The position numbers and the translations under genes were made by a program. DNA of 64,000 nt from contig NZ_JACIDN010000001.1 in NCBI RefSeq assembly GCF_014196345.1, positions 441,393-505,392 of the forward strand, in the 5' to 3' direction. Shown piece by piece: positions 1-8,019 of this stretch. The notes below the pieces were generated by a model, which ran no database searches, was not told the origin of the DNA, and was given only the letters and a program-made list of their open reading frames with translations. Each line of letters starts with the position of its first letter. Within the stretch, counting starts at the first letter, position 1. Source of the stretch: Methylobacterium brachythecii (GTDB taxonomy: Bacteria > Pseudomonadota > Alphaproteobacteria > Rhizobiales > Beijerinckiaceae).

Positions 1-90
1 GCGGACGCGAAGCGGAAGCCTCGAAGGAGGGCTCCAGCCAGCCGCTGCGATCCCTGGAGCCCTCCTTCGAGGCTTCCGCTTCGCGTCCGC
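1..90. repeat. Long perfect inverted repeat (dispersed palindromic element)
   Basis: Bases 1-36 and 55-90 are exact reverse complements around an 18-nt spacer, so a transcript would fold into a very stable hairpin. The sequence just after it (about 91-107) continues with a CCTCAGGATGAGGGG-like tail that I associate with intergenic repeats of Hyphomicrobiales. It lies downstream of the minus-strand gene ending at 131, so it could also act as a transcription barrier. The left end touches the window edge, so the element may be longer. Confidence 0.8.
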
Positions 91-130
91 ACCTCAGGAT
101 GAGGGGATTTGGCGGGAGAGCCCGTGACCG

Positions 131-1576
131 TCATCGCACCACGATCCGCGCGGTAGCCTCGGTGACGCCGGGCGTCGCTCGGATCTTGTCCAGGAGATCG
201 AGCACGTCGGCCGGCTGCAGCAGCCGGGCCTCGCCATCCGCGGCCGGCGCCGCCGCGAGCCAGCGTTCGGCGAGTTCGGGCGGCAACCCGTCCTCCACGC
301 CGAAACAGGCAAACAGGTTCTCGAAGGGCTCGCCCGCGACGATCTCGTCGAGGCCGTAGCCGCGCGGATAGCGGCGGGTGTCGCCGGGCTTCAGCGGCGC
401 GAGCGAGGCCGCGTTGCCGCGCACCGGCAGGGCGACATAGGCGGTCTCGTCGGAGGCGACGACCCAGCAATACAGGCTCTGGCGCGCCCGCGATTCGATG
501 CGCATTTCCAGGCGCTGCCCGGCCGAGAAGGGCGTCGCCGTGGCCGCGACGGTGAGGCGGCCGCCATCGGTGCGGGCGGTCGCGGCAAGGTGGTCGAGGA
601 AGGGCCGCGGGGTCGGATCGCAGCCGAGGCCCTCGATGCCGATCCGGCGCCGGCCGGTCGGCGCGATCACGGCGCCGTCGCGCTGGAATTCGAGCTCCAT
701 CCAGGACTGGCGCTGCTGGTCCATGGAAAAGCGGCCGCGCGCGGTGAGGGCGCCGGAGCAGGCAGTGGCAGGCGGTCGGCGGCGCACGTCGAGGCGGTTG
801 CCCTTGAGGACGCGGTTCGGCGCGCGGGCCTCGGCATCCAGCGCGATCATCAGGCGGTCGGTCAGCGCGCCGGCGCAGGTCGAGTGGCCGCCCTCCGCCA
901 CGAAGGGACAGACCTCGATCGCGCTCGCATTCGGCGCGGCCTGCGCGAAGGCCTTCACCGCGCCCTGCATGACGGCATCGACGTCGGAGACGCCGGCCCC
1001 AACGCGGATCGGCACGATCATCGGCTCGCTCGTCGCCTTGCAGGCGGCGTTGCGGGTAATGGCCTGGAGCCGGATCGCCGCGGTCTCGCCGGCCCGGCGC
1101 GGCTCGACCAGGAAGACGCTGGCATCTCCCGCGAACGCCTCGCGGATCTGGCTCTCGGCCTCGGCGCCCGAGAGGCCGGTGGTGCCCTCGCGCAGGGCCT
1201 TGATCCGCACGACGTCGGCCGAAGCGGCAAGTTTGACGCGGCCGGTGGCCTGCAGGCGGCTCTCGACGGCGAGGCGGATTTCTTCCGCTTGCTCGCGGGA
1301 GAGCGCGGCCTGGCTCGGCTCCACGCCGATGACGGCGAGGGTCAGGTCGGGGTGCCCGGCACAGGCGGAGACCGCGTCGAGGAAGGGGGCGAGGGAGGCG
1401 GTGGCGGGGTTGGCTTGGGCGGAGCTCGACAGGAAAAGCCCTGCAAGAACAACCCAACCCGTCATTCCGGGGCCGCGAAGCGGAACCCGGAATCCACGGC
1501 TGGCCTCGGCGCGTGATCGTGGATTCCGGGTTAGACGCTTCGCGTCGCCCCGGAATGACGGCGCGGTGAGCCTCAT
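131..1576 (-). CDS. Secreted DUF4384-like protein paired with caspase
   Basis: 481 aa if read from the ATG at 1576, whose ATGA overlaps the stop of the upstream caspase gene, implying translational coupling. Residues 1-37 come mostly from a palindromic repeat (1461-1561). A hydrophobic segment with an AQA-N cleavage-like site follows at about residues 40-56. An ATG inside the repeat (1465) is an alternative start, but I see no ribosome binding site for it. The C-terminal third (about 340-440) has the look of a DUF4384 domain, a family often linked to bacterial caspases. No catalytic motif was recognised. The protein probably works outside the cytoplasm with its caspase neighbour. The family call is from pattern memory and moderate. 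Confidence 0.6.
   Translation of the reverse strand: MRLTAPSFRGDAKRLTRNPRSRAEASRGFRVPLRGPGMTGWVVLAGLFLSSSAQANPATASLAPFLDAVSACAGHPDLTLAVIGVEPSQAALSREQAEEIRLAVESRLQATGRVKLAASADVVRIKALREGTTGLSGAEAESQIREAFAGDASVFLVEPRRAGETAAIRLQAITRNAACKATSEPMIVPIRVGAGVSDVDAVMQGAVKAFAQAAPNASAIEVCPFVAEGGHSTCAGALTDRLMIALDAEARAPNRVLKGNRLDVRRRPPATACSGALTARGRFSMDQQRQSWMELEFQRDGAVIAPTGRRRIGIEGLGCDPTPRPFLDHLAATARTDGGRLTVAATATPFSAGQRLEMRIESRARQSLYCWVVASDETAYVALPVRGNAASLAPLKPGDTRRYPRGYGLDEIVAGEPFENLFACFGVEDGLPPELAERWLAAAPAADGEARLLQPADVLDLLDKIRATPGVTEATARIVVR
1461..1561. repeat. Palindromic repeat inserted in frame at a gene start
   Basis: An imperfect inverted repeat: an arm beginning CGTCATTCCGGGGC (about 1460-1498) pairs with its complement at about 1519-1560, with a small mismatch region in each arm. 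It lies inside the 5' end of the DUF4384-like gene and contributes about 34 codons without breaking the frame. A shortened relative occurs at 54297-54339, so it belongs to a dispersed family. Confidence 0.75.
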
Positions 1577-3666
1577 TCCGTCTCGTTCGCCTTGGCATAC
1601 TGGTCGAGCGCCCTCACGAAGACCGGGTTGAAGCGGCCGTCGATGGCGCCGGGGTAGTAGTCGGCCTCCTTGATGGCCCGCTGGACGGTGCGGATCGTGT
1701 CGGGCTTGAGCTTCTGGGCCGCCGTGTCGGTGGCCGAGACCGAGGCCGCGCCGAGCTCGCCCTTCTTGAGCGCCCGCATCACCATGTCGGAGGAGCGCAC
1801 GCCCGGAAAGAACCCGGCAAAGCCGTTGTCGATCAGCGTCGCCATGGTCGCCATGGCCACCGGGTCGCCCTTGTCCGCTGCCCGGCGGAACAGGTCGAAG
1901 CCCTGCCTGAGGTCCCTCGGGAAGCCGTAGGAGCCGCTGGAATAGTAGGGCACCAGCTTGCTGATCGAGGGCACGTCGCCCCCCTCGGCCGCGCGCTTGT
2001 AGAGGGCCGCCGCCTGCGCCTCATTCTTGGGGATGCCGTTGCCGTATTCGAGCATGCGGGCGGCGTTGGCGAGCGCCACCACGTTCCCGCCATCGCCCGC
2101 CTGCCGATACAGGCGAAACGCCTCCGCCTGGTGGCGCTTCACGCCCTGGCCGTTCTCGTAGAGCGTGGCGAGGTTGTTCATGGCCGAGATGCTGCCGGCC
2201 TTGGCCGCCACGTCGTAGGCCGCGAAGGCCTCCTTGTAGCGATCGACCCGGTCGTAGGCCCGGCCGAGCTGGTAGGAGAGGCGCCGGAGGTTCGGATAGG
2301 CGGTCGCGGCATTGCGGCAGGCCTCGATCGCCGAGGCCGACTCGATCCGGCCCATCTTGACGCCGGTGACGCCCTTGGGCCGATCGCGGTCGTCGGTGGC
2401 GGCCGCGAGCTCGTCGCAGCGTTTCACGCGCGGGTCGCTGCTCGGATCGGAGCCGCCGAGATAGCCCTCGGCGAGGGACTTGTAGGCGCAGACCTCGCGG
2501 CAAGATTCGAGATAGGCCTGATATTGGCGCTGCGCGCTGAAGCGGCCCCAGTTTTCCTGGTCGATCGCCGCCGCGTCGCGTTTGCGCCCGGCGAAGAGGC
2601 GCTCCATGGCGCTGTCGCGATAGGCGCAGATCTCGCCGCAGGTGCCGACATAGGTCTCGAAACCCTCGCGGGTGCCGAGGCCCTCGGCCCGGCGCCAGGC
2701 GGCCTCGTCGCGCACGGCGGCGACGCCCTTGGCGACGGCGTCGACGGGCAGCGACGCCTTGAGCACGATCGGGGCGTCGTCCACTTCCGGAACCTGCGCT
2801 CGGCCGCTTGCACGGCGAGCGGCGTCCTCGACCTCCCTGCGCAGGTAGCTCTTCAATTCGGGCCATGCGATCTGCCCGTCGCCCTGCCCATCCTTCGCAT
2901 CGGCGAGCCCCGAGACGCCCATCAGGAAGCGGCTGGTGAGCAGGCCGAGCCTGTTCGGCTCGTCCCAGTTTGCCGGCGTCGCGCCGGAAGTGGCGACGAC
3001 GCGCACGATGCCGGCCTCCGTCTTGGGCTTGGCCGGTGCGAAGCCGGGAGCCGAGACCGCGAGCAGGCTCTCGCCCTTGCGGCCGGTCTCGCCGGTGAAG
3101 CAGGCATCGACCATCACCACGAGTTGGCGGTCCGCACCGATCTTGCGCTTTACGAGATCGAGGTTGCGGTAGAGCGTCTCCAGCGCATAGCCGCTCTCGC
3201 CCTGGTTCGGGTTGCCGTCCTCCGGCAGCAGGAAGGGCTGGTGCGTGGCGAGGTCCGGCACGCCGTGGCCGGAATAGTAGACGAAGACGTTCGAGCGGCC
3301 CTCGCGGACGCTGCGCCAGAGGCGGCCGGATTGCGGGTTGCGCTCGGTGCCGAAGGCCTGGTTGAACTCGTTGAGAGTCGCGTCCTTCAGTACGAAGACG
3401 TTGCTCTCGCGATAGCCGAGGCGCTGGACGAGGTAGCTGCGGATCGCGTCGGCATCATTGTGGGCGTAGTCGACCGGCACCGTCTGCTTGTAGGTGCGGT
3501 TGCCGATGACCACCGCCACCGAGTCGGCATTGTCGGCGAAGATCGCTGGATCGGCGGCAGCTCGCGCTCGTGGTGGGAGAATGAGTCCGAGGCCTGCTGC
3601 GAGAAGAATGGCTCCGGCAATGCGCATGCCCTTGCGCATGACGGACATCACGGCCTCTCTCGGCAT
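1573..3666 (-). CDS. Caspase-family (C14) protein with Sel1 repeats
   Basis: About 697 aa. A signal-like hydrophobic stretch (residues 15-37) precedes a caspase domain with both dyad residues: His134 in YYSGHG and Cys189 in VDACFTG. About 495-625 are Sel1/TPR-like repeats, and the last 45 residues resemble a peptidoglycan-binding fold (VQRAIKEADYYPGAIDGRF). I chose the ATG at 3666 for its GGAGAAG seven bases upstream; 3648 (AGAGAGG upstream) is also possible. The frame stays open to 3822, but that part does not look coding. Its stop overlaps the start of the DUF4384-like gene by ATGA. The substrate is unknown; a periplasmic protease or scaffold role is inferred. Confidence 0.82.
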   Translation of the reverse strand: MPREAVMSVMRKGMRIAGAILLAAGLGLILPPRARAAADPAIFADNADSVAVVIGNRTYKQTVPVDYAHNDADAIRSYLVQRLGYRESNVFVLKDATLNEFNQAFGTERNPQSGRLWRSVREGRSNVFVYYSGHGVPDLATHQPFLLPEDGNPNQGESGYALETLYRNLDLVKRKIGADRQLVVMVDACFTGETGRKGESLLAVSAPGFAPAKPKTEAGIVRVVATSGATPANWDEPNRLGLLTSRFLMGVSGLADAKDGQGDGQIAWPELKSYLRREVEDAARRASGRAQVPEVDDAPIVLKASLPVDAVAKGVAAVRDEAAWRRAEGLGTREGFETYVGTCGEICAYRDSAMERLFAGRKRDAAAIDQENWGRFSAQRQYQAYLESCREVCAYKSLAEGYLGGSDPSSDPRVKRCDELAAATDDRDRPKGVTGVKMGRIESASAIEACRNAATAYPNLRRLSYQLGRAYDRVDRYKEAFAAYDVAAKAGSISAMNNLATLYENGQGVKRHQAEAFRLYRQAGDGGNVVALANAARMLEYGNGIPKNEAQAAALYKRAAEGGDVPSISKLVPYYSSGSYGFPRDLRQGFDLFRRAADKGDPVAMATMATLIDNGFAGFFPGVRSSDMVMRALKKGELGAASVSATDTAAQKLKPDTIRTVQRAIKEADYYPGAIDGRFNPVFVRALDQYAKANETE

Positions 3667-3815
3667 GCGCGTCTTCTCCGGTCGGCCTCGGCCTGGTCGT
3701 CGGTCCTTGGAATGGCGCGCACCCGTCTCCGGGCGCGGCAGAGGGTTAGCCGCTGGAGCCGGGAGAAACAATCGCGCGCCATGGTGGTCGGCCGGAGGCC
3801 GTTCCCGCTCGTTCC

Positions 3816-3890
3816 TCAGCATCCGGCGATCAGTGCCACGGCGAGGCTGAGGACGATGAGGTGGAGGGGCGAGATCGTGACGAGCACCAT
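3816..3890 (-). CDS. Possible 24-residue membrane peptide
   Basis: A 24-codon ORF beginning MVLVTISPLHLIVLSL and almost entirely one hydrophobic helix, ending in Gly-Cys. It starts 13 bases after the preceding minus-strand gene, so it could be co-transcribed. A GAGGCG stretch lies only two to three bases before the ATG, closer than ideal. It could be chance; the coherent hydrophobic helix is the only argument for it. Confidence 0.22.
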   Translation of the reverse strand: MVLVTISPLHLIVLSLAVALIAGC

Positions 3891-3903
3891 CGCCTCGCGC
3901 GCC

Positions 3904-4155
3904 CTACGGCAGGTAAAGGCCGCGGCCGCAGCGGCGGACCCTGCGGGCTTCGACGTAGCCGGTGTAGCGGTTGTAGACGTCGACGGTGCGGTAGAGGCAG
4001 TAACGGCCCGAATTGTAGCCGTTGTAATAGACCCCGCCATTGTCGAGATCGACGCCGAGGAACTCCTGATTGCTAGCGGTTCCCTGGGCGCGGGCCGGCT
4101 GAGCGAGGCCGAGCAGGCCGAGGCCCACCAGTACGAGGATCGTCGTCTTGGTCAT
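3904..4155 (-). CDS. Small secreted hypothetical protein
   Basis: 83 aa from the ATG at 4155, which has GGAGATGG just upstream. A typical signal peptide (MTKTTILVLVGLGLLGLAQP, cleavage near ARA-Q) precedes a short mature part rich in Tyr, Asn and Arg with two cysteines that could form a disulfide. The frame opens five codons earlier, but that ATG has no ribosome binding site. I do not recognise the family. It is probably periplasmic. Confidence 0.6.
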   Translation of the reverse strand: MTKTTILVLVGLGLLGLAQPARAQGTASNQEFLGVDLDNGGVYYNGYNSGRYCLYRTVDVYNRYTGYVEARRVRRCGRGLYLP

Positions 4156-4242
4156 GATTCCATCTCCCATGTCGGGCGGCGATCACCGCCTTCGACAGGG
4201 GCATGGGACGGGCAGAGCGGTTTTCGCGCAGGCTGGCGGAAG

Positions 4243-4378
4243 AATCGTCAGGTGGACGCCCGCAGGAAACAGGCTTCGGCATCAGGCGACCGATCGCGGC
4301 CCACTCCGCATCCGTCACATCGGTTTCGTAGCGAAGACCCGCGCGGCCATGCTGCCGCAGGGCAGTCGGGGCCCGCAT
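4243..4378 (-). pseudogene. N-terminal fragment of IS5-type transposase
   Basis: Translation of the minus strand from 4378 gives a stretch around LRYETDVTDAEWAAIGRLMP followed by KPVSCGRPP. This matches the usual opening of IS5-family transposases (DUF4096: Y-x-x-D-L-T-D-x-x-W ... GRP). After about 45 codons the similarity ends and no DDE domain follows, so only a remnant remains. No terminal inverted repeats were found. Confidence 0.55.
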
Positions 4379-4744
4379 GGCGCCTAGATCACAGGCCTCA
4401 GCACCGTTCTAGAAACACCGCCATCTCAGCCACTCAACCCTCTCGTACCCTTGTCGAGCACACTCTCAGCGAAACTTGATTACTCCGGGCTTTGCTCGCG
4501 CGACTTCAATCGAGGTTATACGCCGACGAAGTTCGGGGCGGTTGGCGGCCTGCTTTTCCGGTGGTGGCCAAGATTTTGCTGCGCATCATCAGCAGATTGG
4601 GCGGTCCCACCATTGAGGCCGCGATATCGATCGGCGAGTGGCCAAAGAAGCGGAGACGATACGGCTGGAGAAAAGAGGGGCAATTCGAGGTGTCTTCTCG
4701 GCGAGAAGCGGCCCAAAGGCGTATCGAGCGAGGAGCGGCACTCG
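4379..4744. other. Intergenic stretch, no gene recognised
   Basis: The region before the type I secretion ATPase. The ATPase frame is open upstream to 4451, but that extension has none of the family's features and no good start. No RNA gene or clear operator was seen. Confidence 0.4.
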
Positions 4745-6541
4745 ATGACGAAGGATGGACGCGGCAAGGCCTTCGAGCAGCGCGCCGATGCTGGCGAAGC
4801 GGAACTTCGACTGGCGATGAGCCGGTCTCGCGCCGCTTTCGTCGGCACGGCCGTGATGAGCGGGCTCATCAACATCCTCTATCTCACCGGCTCGTTCTTC
4901 ATGCTCGAGGTCTACGACCGGGTCATTCCCAGCCGGTCCGTTCCGACCCTGACCGGCCTTCTGGTGTTGGCCCTGGCGCTCTTTGTCTTTCAGGGCGCTC
5001 TCGAGATGCTTCGGTCCCGCATCCTCGCCCGAACGGCCGCCAGCCTCAATGAAGACCTCGGCGGCCGCGTCTTCGATCTCATCGTCAAGAGCCCGCTCAA
5101 GGGCAGCCTGCCTGGCGACGGCCTGCTGCCGTTGCGTGACCTCGATGCGGTGCGCAGCTTCATGTCCGGATCAGGACCGAGCGCGTTCTTCGACCTGCCT
5201 TGGATGCCGATCTACCTGTTCGTCTGCTTCTTGTTTCATCCCCTACTTGGCAGCATGGCGCTCGCGGGGGTCTTCGTGCTCGCGGGCCTGACCGTGCTGA
5301 CAGACCGCGCGACGCGCCAGCCGACACTGTCTGCCACCCGATCCATGCAGCAGCGCAACGCTTTAGCCGAGGCAGGCCGTCGAAACGCGGAAGTCCTGTC
5401 GGCCTTGGGCATGCAAGAGCGTTTCGCTCACAGATGGATTCGCGCGAACGACGACCATCTCCAGGCCCAACAGAGCCTCTCCGACGCGACCAGCGGCTAC
5501 GCCACCGTCTCCAAGACCTTCCGAATGGTTCTGCAATCCGGCGTGCTGGCCTTGGGCGCGTGGCTCGTGATCAACAACATGGCCACCGGCGGCATCATCA
5601 TCGCCTCCTCGATCCTGGTCTCTCGCGCGCTTGCGCCCGCTGAGCTCGCCATCGCGAACTGGAAAGGCTTCGTCCAGGCCCGTCAGAGCTGGGGACGCCT
5701 TGCCGATCTTCTCAACCGTATTCCCCCTTCGAACCCGCTTCACGCGCTACCCGCGCCACGGCAGTCGCTCGTCGCGGAGGCGGTCAGCGTCGCGCCTCCC
5801 GGTGTGCCGCGCCTGATCGTCCAGGACGTCAGCCTCGCGCTACAGGCCGGTCAGGGATTGGGGATCATCGGTCCCTCGGCCTCCGGCAAATCCACGCTCG
5901 TGCGCTGCTTGGCCGGGATATGGCCGACTGTGCGAGGCAAGGTCCGTCTCGACGGCGCCGCCTTGGGCCAATGGTCGGCTACCGACCTCGGCTCCCATCT
6001 CGGCTTTCTGCCCCAGGAGGTCGAACTCTTCGCCGGCACGGTCTCCGAAAACATTGGGCGCTTCGACCCGGCGTCGTCCGCCCAGGCCGTCATTGCGGCG
6101 GCCCAGGCCGCCGGCGTGCACGACATGATTCTTCGCTTGCCGGATGGCTACGACACACGACTCGGCGAAAGCGGTACCGGCCTTTCAGCCGGTCAGCGCC
6201 AGCGAGTCGGCTTGGCCCGCGCCCTCTACGGCGAGCCGTTCCTCGTCATTCTGGACGAGCCCAATGCCAATCTCGATGCCGTGGGTGAGCATGCCCTGAC
6301 CCAGGCCATCCTCGGTGTTCGTCAGCGCGGCGGAATCTGCATCGTCGTGGCCCATAGGCCGAGCGCGTTGGCAGCAGTCGACCTCGTCCTGATGATGAAC
6401 GAAGGGCGCGCCCAGGCTTTCGGCCCGCGAGACGAGGTGCTGAAGCGCGTGCTCCAGCCTGTTCCTGCCGCGCAGTCCGGGCAGGTGTCATCGCGGTCCG
6501 TAGAGGTTGGCGGGCGCGCCTCCCAGGGAGGTCTGCAATGA
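4745..6541 (+). CDS. Type I secretion ABC transporter (PrtD-type)
   Basis: 598 aa. An inner-membrane exporter with fused membrane and ATPase domains. Hydrophobic helices lie at about 32-56, 66-85, 148-185 and 262-300. The nucleotide-binding domain has Walker A GPSASGKS (376-383), signature LSAGQRQ (480-486), Walker B VILDEPN (501-507) and an H-loop in VVAHRP. No N-terminal peptidase domain is present, fitting the PrtD/LapB-like class that exports RTX or protease-like substrates. I chose the ATG at 4745, preceded by GAGGAG; the longer frame lacks support. The stop overlaps the HlyD-type gene by ATGA. No TolC homologue or obvious substrate gene lies nearby. Confidence 0.9.
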   Translation: MTKDGRGKAFEQRADAGEAELRLAMSRSRAAFVGTAVMSGLINILYLTGSFFMLEVYDRVIPSRSVPTLTGLLVLALALFVFQGALEMLRSRILARTAASLNEDLGGRVFDLIVKSPLKGSLPGDGLLPLRDLDAVRSFMSGSGPSAFFDLPWMPIYLFVCFLFHPLLGSMALAGVFVLAGLTVLTDRATRQPTLSATRSMQQRNALAEAGRRNAEVLSALGMQERFAHRWIRANDDHLQAQQSLSDATSGYATVSKTFRMVLQSGVLALGAWLVINNMATGGIIIASSILVSRALAPAELAIANWKGFVQARQSWGRLADLLNRIPPSNPLHALPAPRQSLVAEAVSVAPPGVPRLIVQDVSLALQAGQGLGIIGPSASGKSTLVRCLAGIWPTVRGKVRLDGAALGQWSATDLGSHLGFLPQEVELFAGTVSENIGRFDPASSAQAVIAAAQAAGVHDMILRLPDGYDTRLGESGTGLSAGQRQRVGLARALYGEPFLVILDEPNANLDAVGEHALTQAILGVRQRGGICIVVAHRPSALAAVDLVLMMNEGRAQAFGPRDEVLKRVLQPVPAAQSGQVSSRSVEVGGRASQGGLQ

Positions 6542-7884
6542 GTGGCGCTTTGGTGACGACCGGGCCGCTTCCCTTGCCGGCCAACTTAGGCTCGCGCGCT
6601 CAGGGCTCGATCCGTCGCCATCTGGCCGTGGCTCTCGGCCTCAGCGGCGTGCTCGTCTTCGGCATCGGCGGTTGGGCGACCTTCACTCAGATTTCAGGCG
6701 CCATCATCGCGCCAGGGCAACTGGTCGTCGAGTCGGACGTCAAGAAGGTACAGCACCCCACCGGCGGGGTCGTTGGTGAACTTCTGGTACGCGAAGGTCA
6801 GGCCGTCACGGCCGGGCAAGTGCTGATACGACTGGACCAGACGCAGACCCGTGCCAATCTCGACATCATCATCAAAGCGTTGGACGAGCTTGCAGCCCGA
6901 GGCGCGCGCGACGAGGCCGAGCGCGACGGGGAAACGACGGTCATGTTTCCACCCGAGCTCCTCGCGAAGATCGCCGAGCCGACGGTGGCGCGGTTGATCG
7001 ACGGGGAGGCGCGCCTGTTCGTCTTGCGTGTGACCGCACGCGCCGGACAGAAGGCGCAGTTGCGCGAACGGGTGGCTCAACTCGGCCAGGAGGTTGCCGG
7101 CCTGACGCAGCAAGCGTCGGCCAAGGTGCGTGAGATTGCGCTGATCCAAAGCGAGCTGACCGGCGTGCGCGCGCTCTACGCCAAGAATCTTGTGCCTTTC
7201 TCCCGGGTTACCTTGCTGGAGCGGGACGGTGCCCGACTGGAAGGTGAGCGCGGGCAGCTCATCGCGCAGACGGCCTCGGCGAGGGGCAAAATTACCGAAA
7301 CCGAGCTGCAGATCCTTCAGATCGATCAGGAACTGCGCACCGAGTCCGGTAAGGATCTGGCCGAGATCCGGGGCAAGCGGTCCGAATTGATCGAGAAGCG
7401 GATCGCTGCGGAGGACCAGCTCAAGCGGATCGAGCTGCGCGCACCCCAGGACGGGACCGTCCATCAGTTGACGGTCCATACGATCGGCGGCCTGGTGACC
7501 CCCAACGAGCCGGCGATGTTGATCGTGCCCTCAGCCGATCAGCTCGCGGTCGAGGCGCGTATTCAGCCACAGGACATCGACAACGTGCGTCTCGATCAGA
7601 AGGCGATGCTGCGCTTCTCTGCGTTCAACCAGCGGACCACGCCCGAAGTCGAAGGCGCCGTCAGCCGCGTCTCGGCAGACGTGATGACCGATCCGAAGGC
7701 CGGCACGAGCTATTACACGGTGCGCATACGGGTCCTTCCGGACCAATTGAGTCGGCTCGGCGGCGCGCGCCTCGTGCCGGGCATGCCCGTGGAGAGCTTC
7801 GTGCAGTTGGGAGACCGCTCCGTGCTGAGCTACCTCACGAAGCCGATTTCGGACCAGATCGCAAAAGCTTGGCGGGAGCGGTGA
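6538..7884 (+). CDS. HlyD-family membrane fusion protein of type I secretion
   Basis: 448 aa. One transmembrane helix (about residues 26-50) anchors a long periplasmic part: a biotinyl-lipoyl-like half (GQLVVESDVKKVQHPTGGVV), a long coiled-coil region (about 140-290), the second lipoyl half (ELRAPQDGTVHQL) and a beta-barrel C-terminus. This is the PrtE/HlyD architecture that bridges the ABC exporter to an outer-membrane channel. It starts inside the stop of the ATPase gene (ATGA), so the two are one operon and almost certainly one complex. Confidence 0.92.
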   Translation: MSGALVTTGPLPLPANLGSRAQGSIRRHLAVALGLSGVLVFGIGGWATFTQISGAIIAPGQLVVESDVKKVQHPTGGVVGELLVREGQAVTAGQVLIRLDQTQTRANLDIIIKALDELAARGARDEAERDGETTVMFPPELLAKIAEPTVARLIDGEARLFVLRVTARAGQKAQLRERVAQLGQEVAGLTQQASAKVREIALIQSELTGVRALYAKNLVPFSRVTLLERDGARLEGERGQLIAQTASARGKITETELQILQIDQELRTESGKDLAEIRGKRSELIEKRIAAEDQLKRIELRAPQDGTVHQLTVHTIGGLVTPNEPAMLIVPSADQLAVEARIQPQDIDNVRLDQKAMLRFSAFNQRTTPEVEGAVSRVSADVMTDPKAGTSYYTVRIRVLPDQLSRLGGARLVPGMPVESFVQLGDRSVLSYLTKPISDQIAKAWRER

Positions 7885-8019
7885 TGCCGGTTCGCCGGTG
7901 GCGGGCGAATCTCGGTCGCGGCTGTTTCAGCAGTCGTTGATCTTTACCGATCGGCTCAATGACATTTTGGATTTCGAAAACCCCGATCTGATCGCCCGCT
8001 TATGTCGGCATCCATCGGC

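Noticed and set aside
131-4155. Caspase locus as an anti-phage defence island
   Set aside because: No sensor, nuclease or other defence gene nearby, and both proteins appear exported, which does not suit known caspase defence systems.
4451-4744. N-terminal extension of the type I secretion ATPase
   Set aside because: No family feature, and a good start with ribosome binding site exists at 4745.
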